This document shows positions 50,841 through 58,537 of a stretch of DNA of 64,000 nt, piece after piece (the stretch's first letter is position 1; every line of letters starts with the position of its first letter). The notes beneath the pieces were generated by a model, which saw only the letters and a program-made list of their open reading frames with translations, did no database searches and was not told the DNA's origin. Source of the DNA: DATKRB01 sp036501425 (GTDB lineage: Bacteria > Actinomycetota > Acidimicrobiia > Acidimicrobiales > RAAP-2); NCBI GenBank assembly GCA_036501425.1, contig DASYAI010000009.1, positions 9,297-73,296 of the forward strand. Reading direction: 5' to 3'. The translations under genes were made by a program, and so were the position numbers.

Positions 50841-52034
50841 TTAGGCCGCCACCTTCTCGAGCACGTGGATGGCGCACGCCGATCCCAGCCCGATGACGTG
50901 GGTCAGGCCGACCTTGGCGCCCTCGATCTGACGGTCGCCCGCCTCGCCCCGCAGGTGCATGGTCACCTCGACCAGGTTGGCAACCCCGGTGCACCCGAGC
51001 GGGTGGCCCTTGGACACCAGGCCGCCGGACACGTTGACCGGGATCTTGCCGTCCCGCCACGGTCCCCGCTCGTCGATGAACTTGCCCGCCTCGCCCGGGG
51101 CGCACAGCCCCAGGTTGTCGTAGTGCACCAGCTCGGCGGTGGCGAAGCAGTCGTGCAGCTCCACCAGGTCGAGGTCCTGGGGATCGACACCCGAGATCTC
51201 GTAGGCCTTGGCCGCCGCTTCGCGGGTGAGGGTGTTCACGTCCGAGGTGGCCATCCCCCAGTCGACCCAGCGGTCGCTGGTGAGGACCGATGCCGAGATC
51301 TTGACCGCCCGCTTGCGGGTCTCCTCGGGCAGGGACTTCAGGCGCTCCCCGGTGACCAGGACGACGGCCGCGGCCCCGTCCCCGGTCGGGCCGCACATGG
51401 GGAGGGTGTTGGGCCAGGCGATGACCTCGGCGTTCATGATCTCGTCGAGCGAGAACGCCTTGCGGTACTGGGAGTAGGGGTTGAGCGTCGAGTGGGCGTG
51501 GCTCTTTTCGGCCACCTTGGCGAACTGCTCGAAGCCCACCCCGTCGTTCTGCCGGGCGTAGTCCATGCCCACCTCGGCGAACACCCCGGGCATGAGGCCC
51601 GTGCCGAGCACGCCCTCGCTCGCCACCACGTTGCCGGTGCGGCCGGCGGGGGTGAAGACCTTGCGGTCCCGGGTCGGCTGGACACCCAGCAGCCCCGACT
51701 TGCCCATCTTCTCGAAGCCGACCGCCAAGCCGAAGTCGGCCTCGCCGGCCCGCAGCGTCAGGTAGGCGGTGCGGATGGCCGTGGCGCCCGTCGCACAGGC
51801 GTTGGTGACGTTGTAGACCGGAACGCCCGTGGCGCCGATCTGGTGGAGGATGCGCTGCCCCGAGCCCGGCTCGAGCAACGAGCCGCAGCCGAGCACGCCG
51901 ATGTCGGCCATGGTGATGCCGGCGTCGCGCACCGCGCCGATGGCGATCTCCGAAGCCATGTCCATGGAGTCCTTGTCGGGGAACCGACCGAACTTGTGCT
52001 GGTCCGCACCGATGATGTACACGTCGTCTGGCAT
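50841..52034 (-). CDS. thiolase family protein (lipid-transfer/SCP-x-like)
   Basis: 397 residues. YNVTNACATGATAIRTAYLTLRAGEADFGLAVGFEKMG holds the nucleophile Cys, LVELHDCFATAELVHYD the HDCFA segment, and GGLVSKGHPLGCTGVANLVE the catalytic His; the final Cys segment is GLGSACAIHVLE. It is the thiolase subgroup that pairs with a DUF35 protein (Zn-ribbon plus OB fold), encoded 9 nt upstream on the same strand. In that group acyl-CoA thiolysis or retro-aldol cleavage of steroid-type side chains is known. Confidence 0.9.
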   Translation of the reverse strand: MPDDVYIIGADQHKFGRFPDKDSMDMASEIAIGAVRDAGITMADIGVLGCGSLLEPGSGQRILHQIGATGVPVYNVTNACATGATAIRTAYLTLRAGEADFGLAVGFEKMGKSGLLGVQPTRDRKVFTPAGRTGNVVASEGVLGTGLMPGVFAEVGMDYARQNDGVGFEQFAKVAEKSHAHSTLNPYSQYRKAFSLDEIMNAEVIAWPNTLPMCGPTGDGAAAVVLVTGERLKSLPEETRKRAVKISASVLTSDRWVDWGMATSDVNTLTREAAAKAYEISGVDPQDLDLVELHDCFATAELVHYDNLGLCAPGEAGKFIDERGPWRDGKIPVNVSGGLVSKGHPLGCTGVANLVEVTMHLRGEAGDRQIEGAKVGLTHVIGLGSACAIHVLEKVAA

Positions 52035-52043
52035 ATCGTCCCC

Positions 52044-52442
52044 TTACGCAGGCTCGAAGGCGAAGGCGATGGCCTCCGTACCTTCATCGTCGGTTCCCAA
52101 GCTGAACGTCGTCAATCGTACCGGCATTCCCGTCTTGATGGTCTCTGGGGTGGGCGGGACGTTGATGACGTTCCCCTTCACGTGCCCGCCGCCGTCGAGG
52201 TCGACCACCGCCGACACGTAGGGTGCCTGCAGGCCCGGCGCGGCGCGCTGGACGATCGTGAACGCCCGGACGGTCCCCGTCCGGGCGAGCGGCTGTTTTT
52301 CGAACGGACCGGTAGAGAAACAGTGCTCGCAAGCGCTACGGCGTCCGAAGTAGAGGGCGCCGCAGTTGCTGCACTTCTCCGCCACGAGGACCGGTTGGTC
52401 CCCGCTCAGGTCCAGATAGTTCACCACAGGGATCGTTGCCAT
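52044..52442 (-). CDS. DUF35 OB-fold/zinc-ribbon protein, thiolase partner
   Basis: 132 residues. N-terminal rubredoxin-like zinc ribbon CSNCGALYFGRRSACEHC (both CxxC pairs intact), then an OB fold (TGTVRAFTIVQRAAPGLQAPYVSAVVDLDGG, VKGNVINVPPTPETIKTGMPVRLTTFSL). Known DUF35 proteins bind acyl-CoA and complete the thiolase or Ltp2 active site. The gene precedes the thiolase on the minus strand with a 9-nt gap. A TACGAT hexamer lies 8 nt before the ATG. Confidence 0.92.
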   Translation of the reverse strand: MATIPVVNYLDLSGDQPVLVAEKCSNCGALYFGRRSACEHCFSTGPFEKQPLARTGTVRAFTIVQRAAPGLQAPYVSAVVDLDGGGHVKGNVINVPPTPETIKTGMPVRLTTFSLGTDDEGTEAIAFAFEPA

Positions 52443-52530
52443 GGGCCGGGATCGTAGCTGGAGGGGCCGAGCTGGGCGAACCCGACCGCCGGGCCGGTCT
52501 CGCGGGCGTCACGGTACGGTGACGTGAACC

Positions 52531-54270
52531 ATGCCGACCGGGCCGATGGAGGAGGATCGCTTCATCGAGGACCCCTCGGACGAGGATCCGGTCGAGGATC
52601 GAGCGGTCGGGGACGGCCATGTCCCGGGTGCCGCCGGGGACCGCGACGTGGGGGCGTTTTCGGCAACCGCTCCGTGGATCGTGCGGCCCGACGAGATGCC
52701 CTGGCGGGCGGGGGTCGACGCGCTGCGCCGGTCCGAGCACCGGCGGGTTCCCGACCTGATCCGGGCGCGGGTCCTGCCGCCGGCCCGGTTGGCGGCGGTG
52801 GCGGCGACCCTCGGCTGGGCGGTGGCCCGGTGGTGGGTGGCCGCCCGCCTGCGGGGGCGCCGCGGGTCGCGGGCCGATCTGGCCCACCGCCTGCGTGTCG
52901 CCTTCGAGGCCTTGGGGGCGACGTTCGTGAAGCTCGGCCAGGTGATCGCCTCGGCGGACGGCATGTTGCCCGCCGAGCTGGTCCACGAGTTCAAGGCATG
53001 CCGGGACCAGGTGGCTCCGGCGCCGTTCGACCGGGTCCGAGCCGTCCTCGAGGCCGAGCTCGGCCGGCCGCTCGACGCGTGCTTCGCCGAGCTGACCGAG
53101 GAGCCGATCGCCGCGGCGTCCATCGCCCAGGTGCACGCCGGGCGCCTGGTGGGTGGGGAGCCGGTGGTGGTCAAGGTGCAGCGACCGGGGCTGGACCGGA
53201 TCGTCGAGCGCGACCTGGCGGCGATGGCCTGGCTGGTGCCGATCCTGGGCAAGCGGCTCCGGGTGGCCCTGCTGGCCAACCTTCCCGCGTACCTCGAGCT
53301 GTTCGCCGAAACGATCATCGAGGAGCTCGACTTCCGGCTCGAGGCCCAGAACATGCTGGACGTGGCCGCCCTTCTCGCCCGGACCGACGAACGCCCCGTG
53401 GTGGTGCCCCGACCCCATGGGACCCTGGTCACCCGGCGGATGCTGGTGATGGAGCCCCTCCGGGGCTTCAAGATCGACGACGATCGGGCCATGGTGGCGG
53501 CGGGGATCGACCCGACACCGGTCTTCCATGCCCTTCTGGTCAGCTTCTTCGAGGGCGCCCTCGTCCACGGGGTCTTCCACGGGGACCTGCACGGGGGCAA
53601 CATGATGGTCACCGTCGACGGCCGGCTCGGGATGTTCGACTTCGGGATCACCGGCCGGTTGTCCCCCCGGGCCCGGGCGGCCCTGGTGCGGCTACTGATC
53701 GGCGGCACGACCAACGACGTGCAGCTCCAGCTGCGGGCGTTCGCCGACCTGGGGGGTTTCCCCGAGGGGACCGACCTGCAGCAGGTCTCCGACGAGCTCC
53801 GGCTGGACGAGCGGGCCGCCGCATCGCCGAGCCAGCTGTCGCCCGAGGAGCTGGCGGCCGAGGTGCGCGAGCTGTTGGCCCTGCTGGTCGACCACGGGGC
53901 CCGGCTGCCCAAGGACCTCTTCCTGTTCGTGAAGGGGATGATCTACCTGAACGGGGCCATCGCGGTCCTGGCCGCCGACGTCGACGTGTTCTCCGAGCTG
54001 CTGTCGCTGTTCGAGTACTTCACCACCCACCACGGGGACCAGCTCAGCGCCGAGACGGGGGTCGCGGTGGCCGAGATCCCCTTCGACCGCGAGCACCTGC
54101 GAGAGCAGACCAAGGCCCAGGTCGGTCTCGACGTGGACCGGCTCACCTATCGCGAGCTACGAGCCCACCAGGCAGCCGAGCGCGGGCAAGCCTCGCCGGG
54201 ACCCGAGGGGGCTGCGGCTCCCCGGCAGGATCCGGACCCCACTCGGCAGCGAGGTCGCCCGGTCGGTTAA
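52531..54270 (+). CDS. ABC1/UbiB-family atypical kinase-like protein
   Basis: 579 residues. ALGATFVKLGQVIASADGMLPAELVHEF is the KxGQ signature of UbiB/ADCK proteins, IAAASIAQVHAGRL the A-rich loop, VVVKVQRPGL the VAIK-like Lys, LDFRLEAQNM the ExD motif, HGVFHGDLHGGNMM the catalytic-loop equivalent and LGMFDFGITGRL the DFG-like metal site. Members are ATPases needed for quinone/lipid biosynthesis. The N-terminal 45 residues are acidic and low-complexity. It precedes the MFS gene by 150 nt. Confidence 0.9.
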   Translation: MPTGPMEEDRFIEDPSDEDPVEDRAVGDGHVPGAAGDRDVGAFSATAPWIVRPDEMPWRAGVDALRRSEHRRVPDLIRARVLPPARLAAVAATLGWAVARWWVAARLRGRRGSRADLAHRLRVAFEALGATFVKLGQVIASADGMLPAELVHEFKACRDQVAPAPFDRVRAVLEAELGRPLDACFAELTEEPIAAASIAQVHAGRLVGGEPVVVKVQRPGLDRIVERDLAAMAWLVPILGKRLRVALLANLPAYLELFAETIIEELDFRLEAQNMLDVAALLARTDERPVVVPRPHGTLVTRRMLVMEPLRGFKIDDDRAMVAAGIDPTPVFHALLVSFFEGALVHGVFHGDLHGGNMMVTVDGRLGMFDFGITGRLSPRARAALVRLLIGGTTNDVQLQLRAFADLGGFPEGTDLQQVSDELRLDERAAASPSQLSPEELAAEVRELLALLVDHGARLPKDLFLFVKGMIYLNGAIAVLAADVDVFSELLSLFEYFTTHHGDQLSAETGVAVAEIPFDREHLREQTKAQVGLDVDRLTYRELRAHQAAERGQASPGPEGAAAPRQDPDPTRQRGRPVG

Positions 54271-54420
54271 CGTGAGCCTCCGTTGACGTGGACGACAACG
54301 TCAACGGTCGCCGAGCGGATGGACCCGATGTGGCCGAACGAGGCCAGGGGACGCCCGGCGGCGGTCACCGCAGCGGGGGGCCGGTCCCGGCGGCGGCGCC
54401 GTTTGTGAACGGCTTGGGGG

Positions 54421-56073
54421 GTGATCCGTACGACGAGCGAGAGCGGGGTCGCGGCGACCGCGACCGACGGGCAGCATCCGGGCGAGGGCCTGACCCACCG
54501 TCAGATCTTGGTGGTCTTCACCGGGCTCATGATGGGTCTCCTTCTGGCAGCCCTGGACCAGACCATCGTCGCCACCGCGCTGCCCACGATCGTGGGACAG
54601 CTCCACGGGTTGAACCGGTTGACCTGGGTGGTGACCTCCTACCTGCTGACGTCGACTGCGTCCACCCCCCTCTACGGGAAGCTGAGCGACCTCTACGGGC
54701 GGCGACGGATCTTCCAATTCGCCATCGTCGTCTTCCTGATCGGCTCGGCGTTGGCCGGGCTGTCGCAGAACATCAACGAGCTCATCGTGACCCGCGGCCT
54801 GCAGGGGATCGGCGCCGGCGGGCTGATGACCCTGGCCATGGCCATCGTCGGGGACGTGGTGCCACCCCGCCAGCGAGGCCGTTACCAGGGTTACTTCACG
54901 TCGGTCTTCGCCGCCGCCAGCGTGGCCGGGCCGCTGATCGGCGGCTTCTTCGTCCAGCACCTCTCGTGGCGGTGGATCTTCTACGTGAACGTGCCGATCG
55001 GGGTGGTGGCCCTGGTCGTCACCAGCGCGGTCCTCAAGATGGAGTTCCCGAGACGCGACCACGTGATCGACTACCTCGGGTCGCTGCTGATGGTCGTGGC
55101 GGTGAGCTGCCTGCTCCTGGTCACGGTCTGGGGCGGCAACACGTACTCGTGGACCTCGGCCGAGGTGCTCGTGACCGGAGGGGTCGGCATCGGGTTCGGG
55201 GTCGCGTTCGTGTTCCGGGAGCGGCGGGCGCCGGAGCCGATCATCCCCCTGCGCCTGTTCTCCAACTCGGTGTTCACGGTGTGCAACGTCGCCGGGTTCA
55301 TCATGGGCACCGCCATGTTCGGCGTGATCGTCTTCCTTCCCCTCTACCTCCAGCTGGTCAAGGGGGTCTCGCCGACCGTCTCGGGCCTGCTCCTGCTCCC
55401 CGTGATGGGCGGCCTGCTCGTCTCCTCCATCCTGTCGGGCCGGGCGATCTCCGCCATCGGGCGTTACCGGATGTTCGCCGTGGTCGGCACGGCGACGGCT
55501 GCCGTCGGCATTCTCGCCCTCACCACCCTGGGCGTCGATACCAACCAGGCCGTGATGTCCCTCGAGCTGCTCGTCCTCGGGGTCGGCATCGGGATGTCGA
55601 TGCCCGTCCTCACCATCGCGGTGCAGAATGGGGTGAGCTGGCGGGACATGGGAACGGCGACCGCGTCGGTGAACTTCTTCCGCAGTCTCGGCGGCAGCAT
55701 CGGCACCGCCGCCTTCGGCGCCGTCCTGGTGGACCGGCTGAGCGCCAACCTCGCCCGCGACGTGCCGGCCGGAGTCCTGGCCCACTTGCCGGGCGGCAAG
55801 ACGATCACCGGCAGCCCGGCCTCGGTCCACAAGCTGGCCCCGGCGGTCCAGGCACCGGTCCTCCATGCGTTCACGCAGTCGCTCGACACGGTCTTCATCT
55901 GCGCGGTGCCGCTCATGGCGCTGGCCTTCATCCTCTCCTTGTTCTTGAAGGACGTGCGCCTGCGCGACTCGGTGGGCGACGACGGGCATGCCGTGCAGAC
56001 CAGCGCGGCGTCGTTCCTCCTCGAGGGGGCGGTCGACTACGCCGACGAGGAGCTACCGGGCGCCGTCAGCTGA
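54421..56073 (+). CDS. DHA2-type MFS drug exporter (EmrB/QacA family)
   Basis: 550 residues with 14 membrane segments. LLLAALDQTIVATALPTIVGQLHGLNRLTWVVTSYLLTSTASTPLYGKLSDLYGRRRIF is the helix 1-2 region and motif A of DHA2 exporters, and FAAASVAGPLIGGFFVQHLSWRWIFYVNVPIG is motif C. Asp in LDQTIV of helix 1 is the proton-coupling residue. It probably exports hydrophobic compounds or lipids. GTG 54421 begins ahead of the first helix and overlaps its GGGGGG ribosome-binding site. No regulator is adjacent. Confidence 0.92.
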   Translation: MIRTTSESGVAATATDGQHPGEGLTHRQILVVFTGLMMGLLLAALDQTIVATALPTIVGQLHGLNRLTWVVTSYLLTSTASTPLYGKLSDLYGRRRIFQFAIVVFLIGSALAGLSQNINELIVTRGLQGIGAGGLMTLAMAIVGDVVPPRQRGRYQGYFTSVFAAASVAGPLIGGFFVQHLSWRWIFYVNVPIGVVALVVTSAVLKMEFPRRDHVIDYLGSLLMVVAVSCLLLVTVWGGNTYSWTSAEVLVTGGVGIGFGVAFVFRERRAPEPIIPLRLFSNSVFTVCNVAGFIMGTAMFGVIVFLPLYLQLVKGVSPTVSGLLLLPVMGGLLVSSILSGRAISAIGRYRMFAVVGTATAAVGILALTTLGVDTNQAVMSLELLVLGVGIGMSMPVLTIAVQNGVSWRDMGTATASVNFFRSLGGSIGTAAFGAVLVDRLSANLARDVPAGVLAHLPGGKTITGSPASVHKLAPAVQAPVLHAFTQSLDTVFICAVPLMALAFILSLFLKDVRLRDSVGDDGHAVQTSAASFLLEGAVDYADEELPGAVS

Positions 56074-56106
56074 CGCCCCACGGCCCCCCGGGCTCGGGGA
56101 GGAGCC

Positions 56107-56454
56107 TCAGTACACCCAGCCGGGCGTGTTGGGCTCCGGCAGCGAGTCGACGTGCCAGAACTCGAACCCGGCCAGCCGGGCGTAGTGCTCGTCGACGAAC
56201 GTGTCACCGATGTGGACGAGGCGGCTGCAGCCGAACGACGAGGTCACCTCGGTGAGGTGGTGCTTGTGGCCGACGAAGTCCACCACGATGCCCGCCTGCT
56301 CCCACATCCGCCGTTGCTCGGCCACGGTGCGGTCCGAGGCGCTGCCGATCACGTGCCCCCGCCGCTTGGCCTCGGCGACCTGCTCGAGCAGCACCGGCCC
56401 GGGCGGGTCGCCCGTCTCGAGGGTGCCGTCGATGTCGAAGCTGACCAAGACCAT
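56107..56454 (-). CDS. minimal HAD-superfamily phosphatase-like protein
   Basis: 115 residues. VSFDIDGTLETGDPPG is HAD motif I, VIGSASDRTV motif II (Ser), and LVHIGDTFVDEHYARLAG motif IV with GD. There is no cap domain, and the Lys of motif III is either Lys in GHKHH or missing. It is about half the length of typical HADs but ends cleanly with WHVDSLPEPNTPGWVY, so it looks like a true mini-HAD and not a fragment. Function unknown. Confidence 0.72.
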   Translation of the reverse strand: MVLVSFDIDGTLETGDPPGPVLLEQVAEAKRRGHVIGSASDRTVAEQRRMWEQAGIVVDFVGHKHHLTEVTSSFGCSRLVHIGDTFVDEHYARLAGFEFWHVDSLPEPNTPGWVY

Positions 56455-56681
56455 TGCGCCCGCAACGTAGCACCCGCCCTCCCTCGGGCCGGTGCCCGGA
56501 CGGGGCGCTCGGGGCGCCGTCGGCGCCCGGGCGGCGCGTCCCGGGCGGCGCGTCCCGGGCGGCCGCCGGTGCGCTGGCACCCGCCGCCGCGACCGCCTAC
56601 CGTGGCCCCGACGGTGCCGCAGCGACGTTCGGAGTAGCGATCGCCGAGCGTCGGATGCCGGAGCGAACGAGGAGGTTCGGG

Positions 56682-57191
56682 GTGGCAGTCGAACGGTTCC
56701 CCATCGAGGCGGGGCACGTGATGATGTTCGCCCGGGCGATCGGCGATCCCAACCCGGTGTACTACGACGAGGCGAGCGCCCGGGAGCGTGGGCTCGAGGG
56801 CATCATCGCCCCGCCCACCTTTGTGCAGGCCAGCGCCCAGTTCGACCCCGACTACGGCCTGCGGCCCAAGATCGGCGAACCCTGGTTCGGCTCGGGCCGC
56901 GAGGCGACCGGGGTCGATCGCAGCGGCGGGGGAGCGGGCGGCGGGGGAGGCGGCACCGGGCTCCACGCGGAGCAGCACTACGAGTACGCCCGCCCCCTGC
57001 GGGTCGGCGACGTGCTCAGCGCCACCGTCCGGCCCGGCCAGACCTGGGAGAAGGAAGGTCGCCGCGGCGGGACCATGCGGTTCAGCGAGTCGATCACCGA
57101 GTACCGCGACCAGCACGGCGAGCTGGTGGTCACCGCCCGCTCGGTCGGGGTGCTCACGTCGCGCACGGTGGAGCGGGAGGAGGGCAAGTGA
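56682..57191 (+). CDS. MaoC-like dehydratase, N-terminal-type subunit (HadA/C-like)
   Basis: 169 residues. GHVMMFARAIGDPNPVYYDEASARERGLEGIIAPPTFVQASAQFD is the hotdog of the FAS1-type or HadA/HadC N-terminal dehydratase; YEYARPLRVGDVLSATVRPGQTWEKEGRRGGTMRF is the overlay strand set. A Gly-rich loop (about residues 88-102) interrupts it. GTG 56682 follows GGAGG; an upstream ATG at 56655 is in frame. It overlaps the next gene by 4 nt. The pair resembles mycobacterial HadAB, the (3R)-hydroxyacyl dehydratase with one degenerate subunit. Confidence 0.88.
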   Translation: MAVERFPIEAGHVMMFARAIGDPNPVYYDEASARERGLEGIIAPPTFVQASAQFDPDYGLRPKIGEPWFGSGREATGVDRSGGGAGGGGGGTGLHAEQHYEYARPLRVGDVLSATVRPGQTWEKEGRRGGTMRFSESITEYRDQHGELVVTARSVGVLTSRTVEREEGK

Positions 57192-57610
57192 GCCTGCGGG
57201 CCTCGGAGCTGAAGGTGGGCGACGCCCGTGAGCAGGTGCTGATCGACAACCTCACCCGCACCCAGATCGTCCAGTACGCCGGCGCCTCGGGCGACTACAA
57301 CCCGCTGCACTCCGACGAGATGTTCACCACCCAGGTGGCGGGCTATCCGACCGTGTTCGGGCACGGCATGCTCACCATGGGCATCACCGGCCGGCTCCTC
57401 ACCGACTGGGTGGGCGACGGCCGGCTGACCCACTACGGGGTGCAGTTCCGGAGCCAGGTCTGGCCGGGCGACACCCTGACGGGAACGGCCACGGTGGAGG
57501 CCATCCGTGACGAGAGCGGCGCGCCGCTGGCCGATCTCGCCGTACGGGTGGTCAACCAGCGCGGGGAGACGGTGCTGAACGGTTCGGCGACCGCCCGGCT
57601 CGACCCCTGA
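57188..57610 (+). CDS. MaoC-like dehydratase, catalytic subunit (HadB-like)
   Basis: 140 residues. QIVQYAGASGDYNPLHSDEMF carries the D-x4-H hydratase-2 catalytic pair (Asp in GDYNPLH, His in LHSDE), and VFGHGMLTMGITGRLLTDWVG the following central helix. VQFRSQVWPGDTLTGTATVEAIRDE is the last strand group. Its 4-nt overlap with the preceding gene (GTGA) indicates coupled translation and a heterodimer. It dehydrates (3R)-3-hydroxyacyl thioesters. Confidence 0.9.
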   Translation: MSLRASELKVGDAREQVLIDNLTRTQIVQYAGASGDYNPLHSDEMFTTQVAGYPTVFGHGMLTMGITGRLLTDWVGDGRLTHYGVQFRSQVWPGDTLTGTATVEAIRDESGAPLADLAVRVVNQRGETVLNGSATARLDP

Positions 57611-57622
57611 GCCTGCTCGACC

Positions 57623-58051
57623 TCAGTTCTGGAGGGCCGAGATCGCCCGCTGGCGGACCGCCAGCGCCTTGAGAAGCTTGCGGGAGATCGACGGGGCGTC
57701 CTCGAGCATGGTCTCGAACTCGCGCGAGTCGAGGACGAGCACCTCCATCGGCTCGTCGGCCACGATGGTGGCGGTCCGGGGCGCACGGTCGAGCAGCGCC
57801 ATCTCGCCGAAGAAGTCGCCCGGCCCGAACCGCGCCACCAGCTTGCCGTCCCGGAAGCACCGGGCCGAGCCCGACGTCACGAGGAAGAACTCCCTGCCGA
57901 CCGCGCCTTGCTTGGTCAGCGTCGCCCCCGAGTCCACCGGGACGCTCGCCCCCAGCCCGGCGATCAGGCGGAGCTCGGCCCGTGAGCACTCCGAGAAGAG
58001 CGGCACCTGGGCGAGCATCTCGAGCACCTGCTTGGGTACGCCTCCAGCCAT
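57623..58051 (-). CDS. stand-alone cyclic nucleotide-binding domain protein
   Basis: 142 residues that make one cNMP-binding domain. VPLFSECSRAELRLIAGLG, FFLVTSGSARCFRDGKLVARFGPGDFFGEMALLDRAPRTATIVADEPMEVLVLDSREFETML carries the phosphate-binding cassette (FGEMALLDRAPRTATI with Arg). There is no helix-turn-helix, so it is not a Crp-type regulator as it stands. It would bind cAMP or cGMP and perhaps modulate another protein. Convergent with the MaoC pair and divergent from the gene at 58249. Confidence 0.9.
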   Translation of the reverse strand: MAGGVPKQVLEMLAQVPLFSECSRAELRLIAGLGASVPVDSGATLTKQGAVGREFFLVTSGSARCFRDGKLVARFGPGDFFGEMALLDRAPRTATIVADEPMEVLVLDSREFETMLEDAPSISRKLLKALAVRQRAISALQN

Positions 58052-58235
58052 CGGGAATCCTCTCTTGATCGAGTGCCAACCGGTCGCCCCCCCGAGGCGT
58101 GACCAACGACGCGGGGAACGGTAGCACCGGAGCTCTGGCGTGGGGAGGCTTGCGTGGAGTGCCGGCGCCGGCTCGAGAGCTGCGGCCCGATCTGCCCGAT
58201 AGCGGGTCGATTTCTTGCAATTTTCGAGATCGTGG

Positions 58236-58241
58236 TAGATC
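58236..58241 (+). promoter_or_regulatory. -10 hexamer candidate for the small gene at 58249 (leaderless)
   Basis: TAGATC ends 7 nt before GTG 58249. TTGCAA (58215-58220) is a possible -35 but with a short 15-nt spacer. The region is AT-rich compared with its surroundings. Confidence 0.4.
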
Positions 58242-58248
58242 GTTGGAC

Positions 58249-58524
58249 GTGACCGACACCGGGGCCGGGGGGGACGACCTCGTCGGTCACCTGTGCCGGA
58301 CCACCGGAATGCCGACGGGCGAGGCGCAGCGATTGGTGGCCGAGGTGCTGGCGTACTTTTCGGAGACCCTCGAGGAATTCGTGCGCCGTCGGCACGGCGA
58401 GTTGCAGGTACGGGGCATGAAGAACGGGGAGATCTTCGAGGTCATCGCCCAAGAGGTCCCCCAACGGCGGGTGATGCCCAGGACGCTGTCACACCGACAG
58501 ATCCGACGGCTCATCTACGGGTGA
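58249..58524 (+). CDS. small conserved-looking protein upstream of glmS
   Basis: 91 residues from GTG 58249. GMPTGEAQRLVAEVLAYFSETLEEFVRRRHGELQVRGMKNGEIFEVIAQEVPQRRVMPRTLSHRQIRRLIYG looks all-helical and ends in an LS-x-RQ-x-RR-x-IYG tail that I associate with a small actinobacterial protein group, without certain name. The many Arg residues and tail suggest a DNA- or RNA-binding or regulatory role. It sits 13 nt before glmS in the same direction, so the two are co-transcribed. No function can be assigned. Confidence 0.65.
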   Translation: MTDTGAGGDDLVGHLCRTTGMPTGEAQRLVAEVLAYFSETLEEFVRRRHGELQVRGMKNGEIFEVIAQEVPQRRVMPRTLSHRQIRRLIYG

Positions 58525-58537
58525 AAGGCGGCGAACA

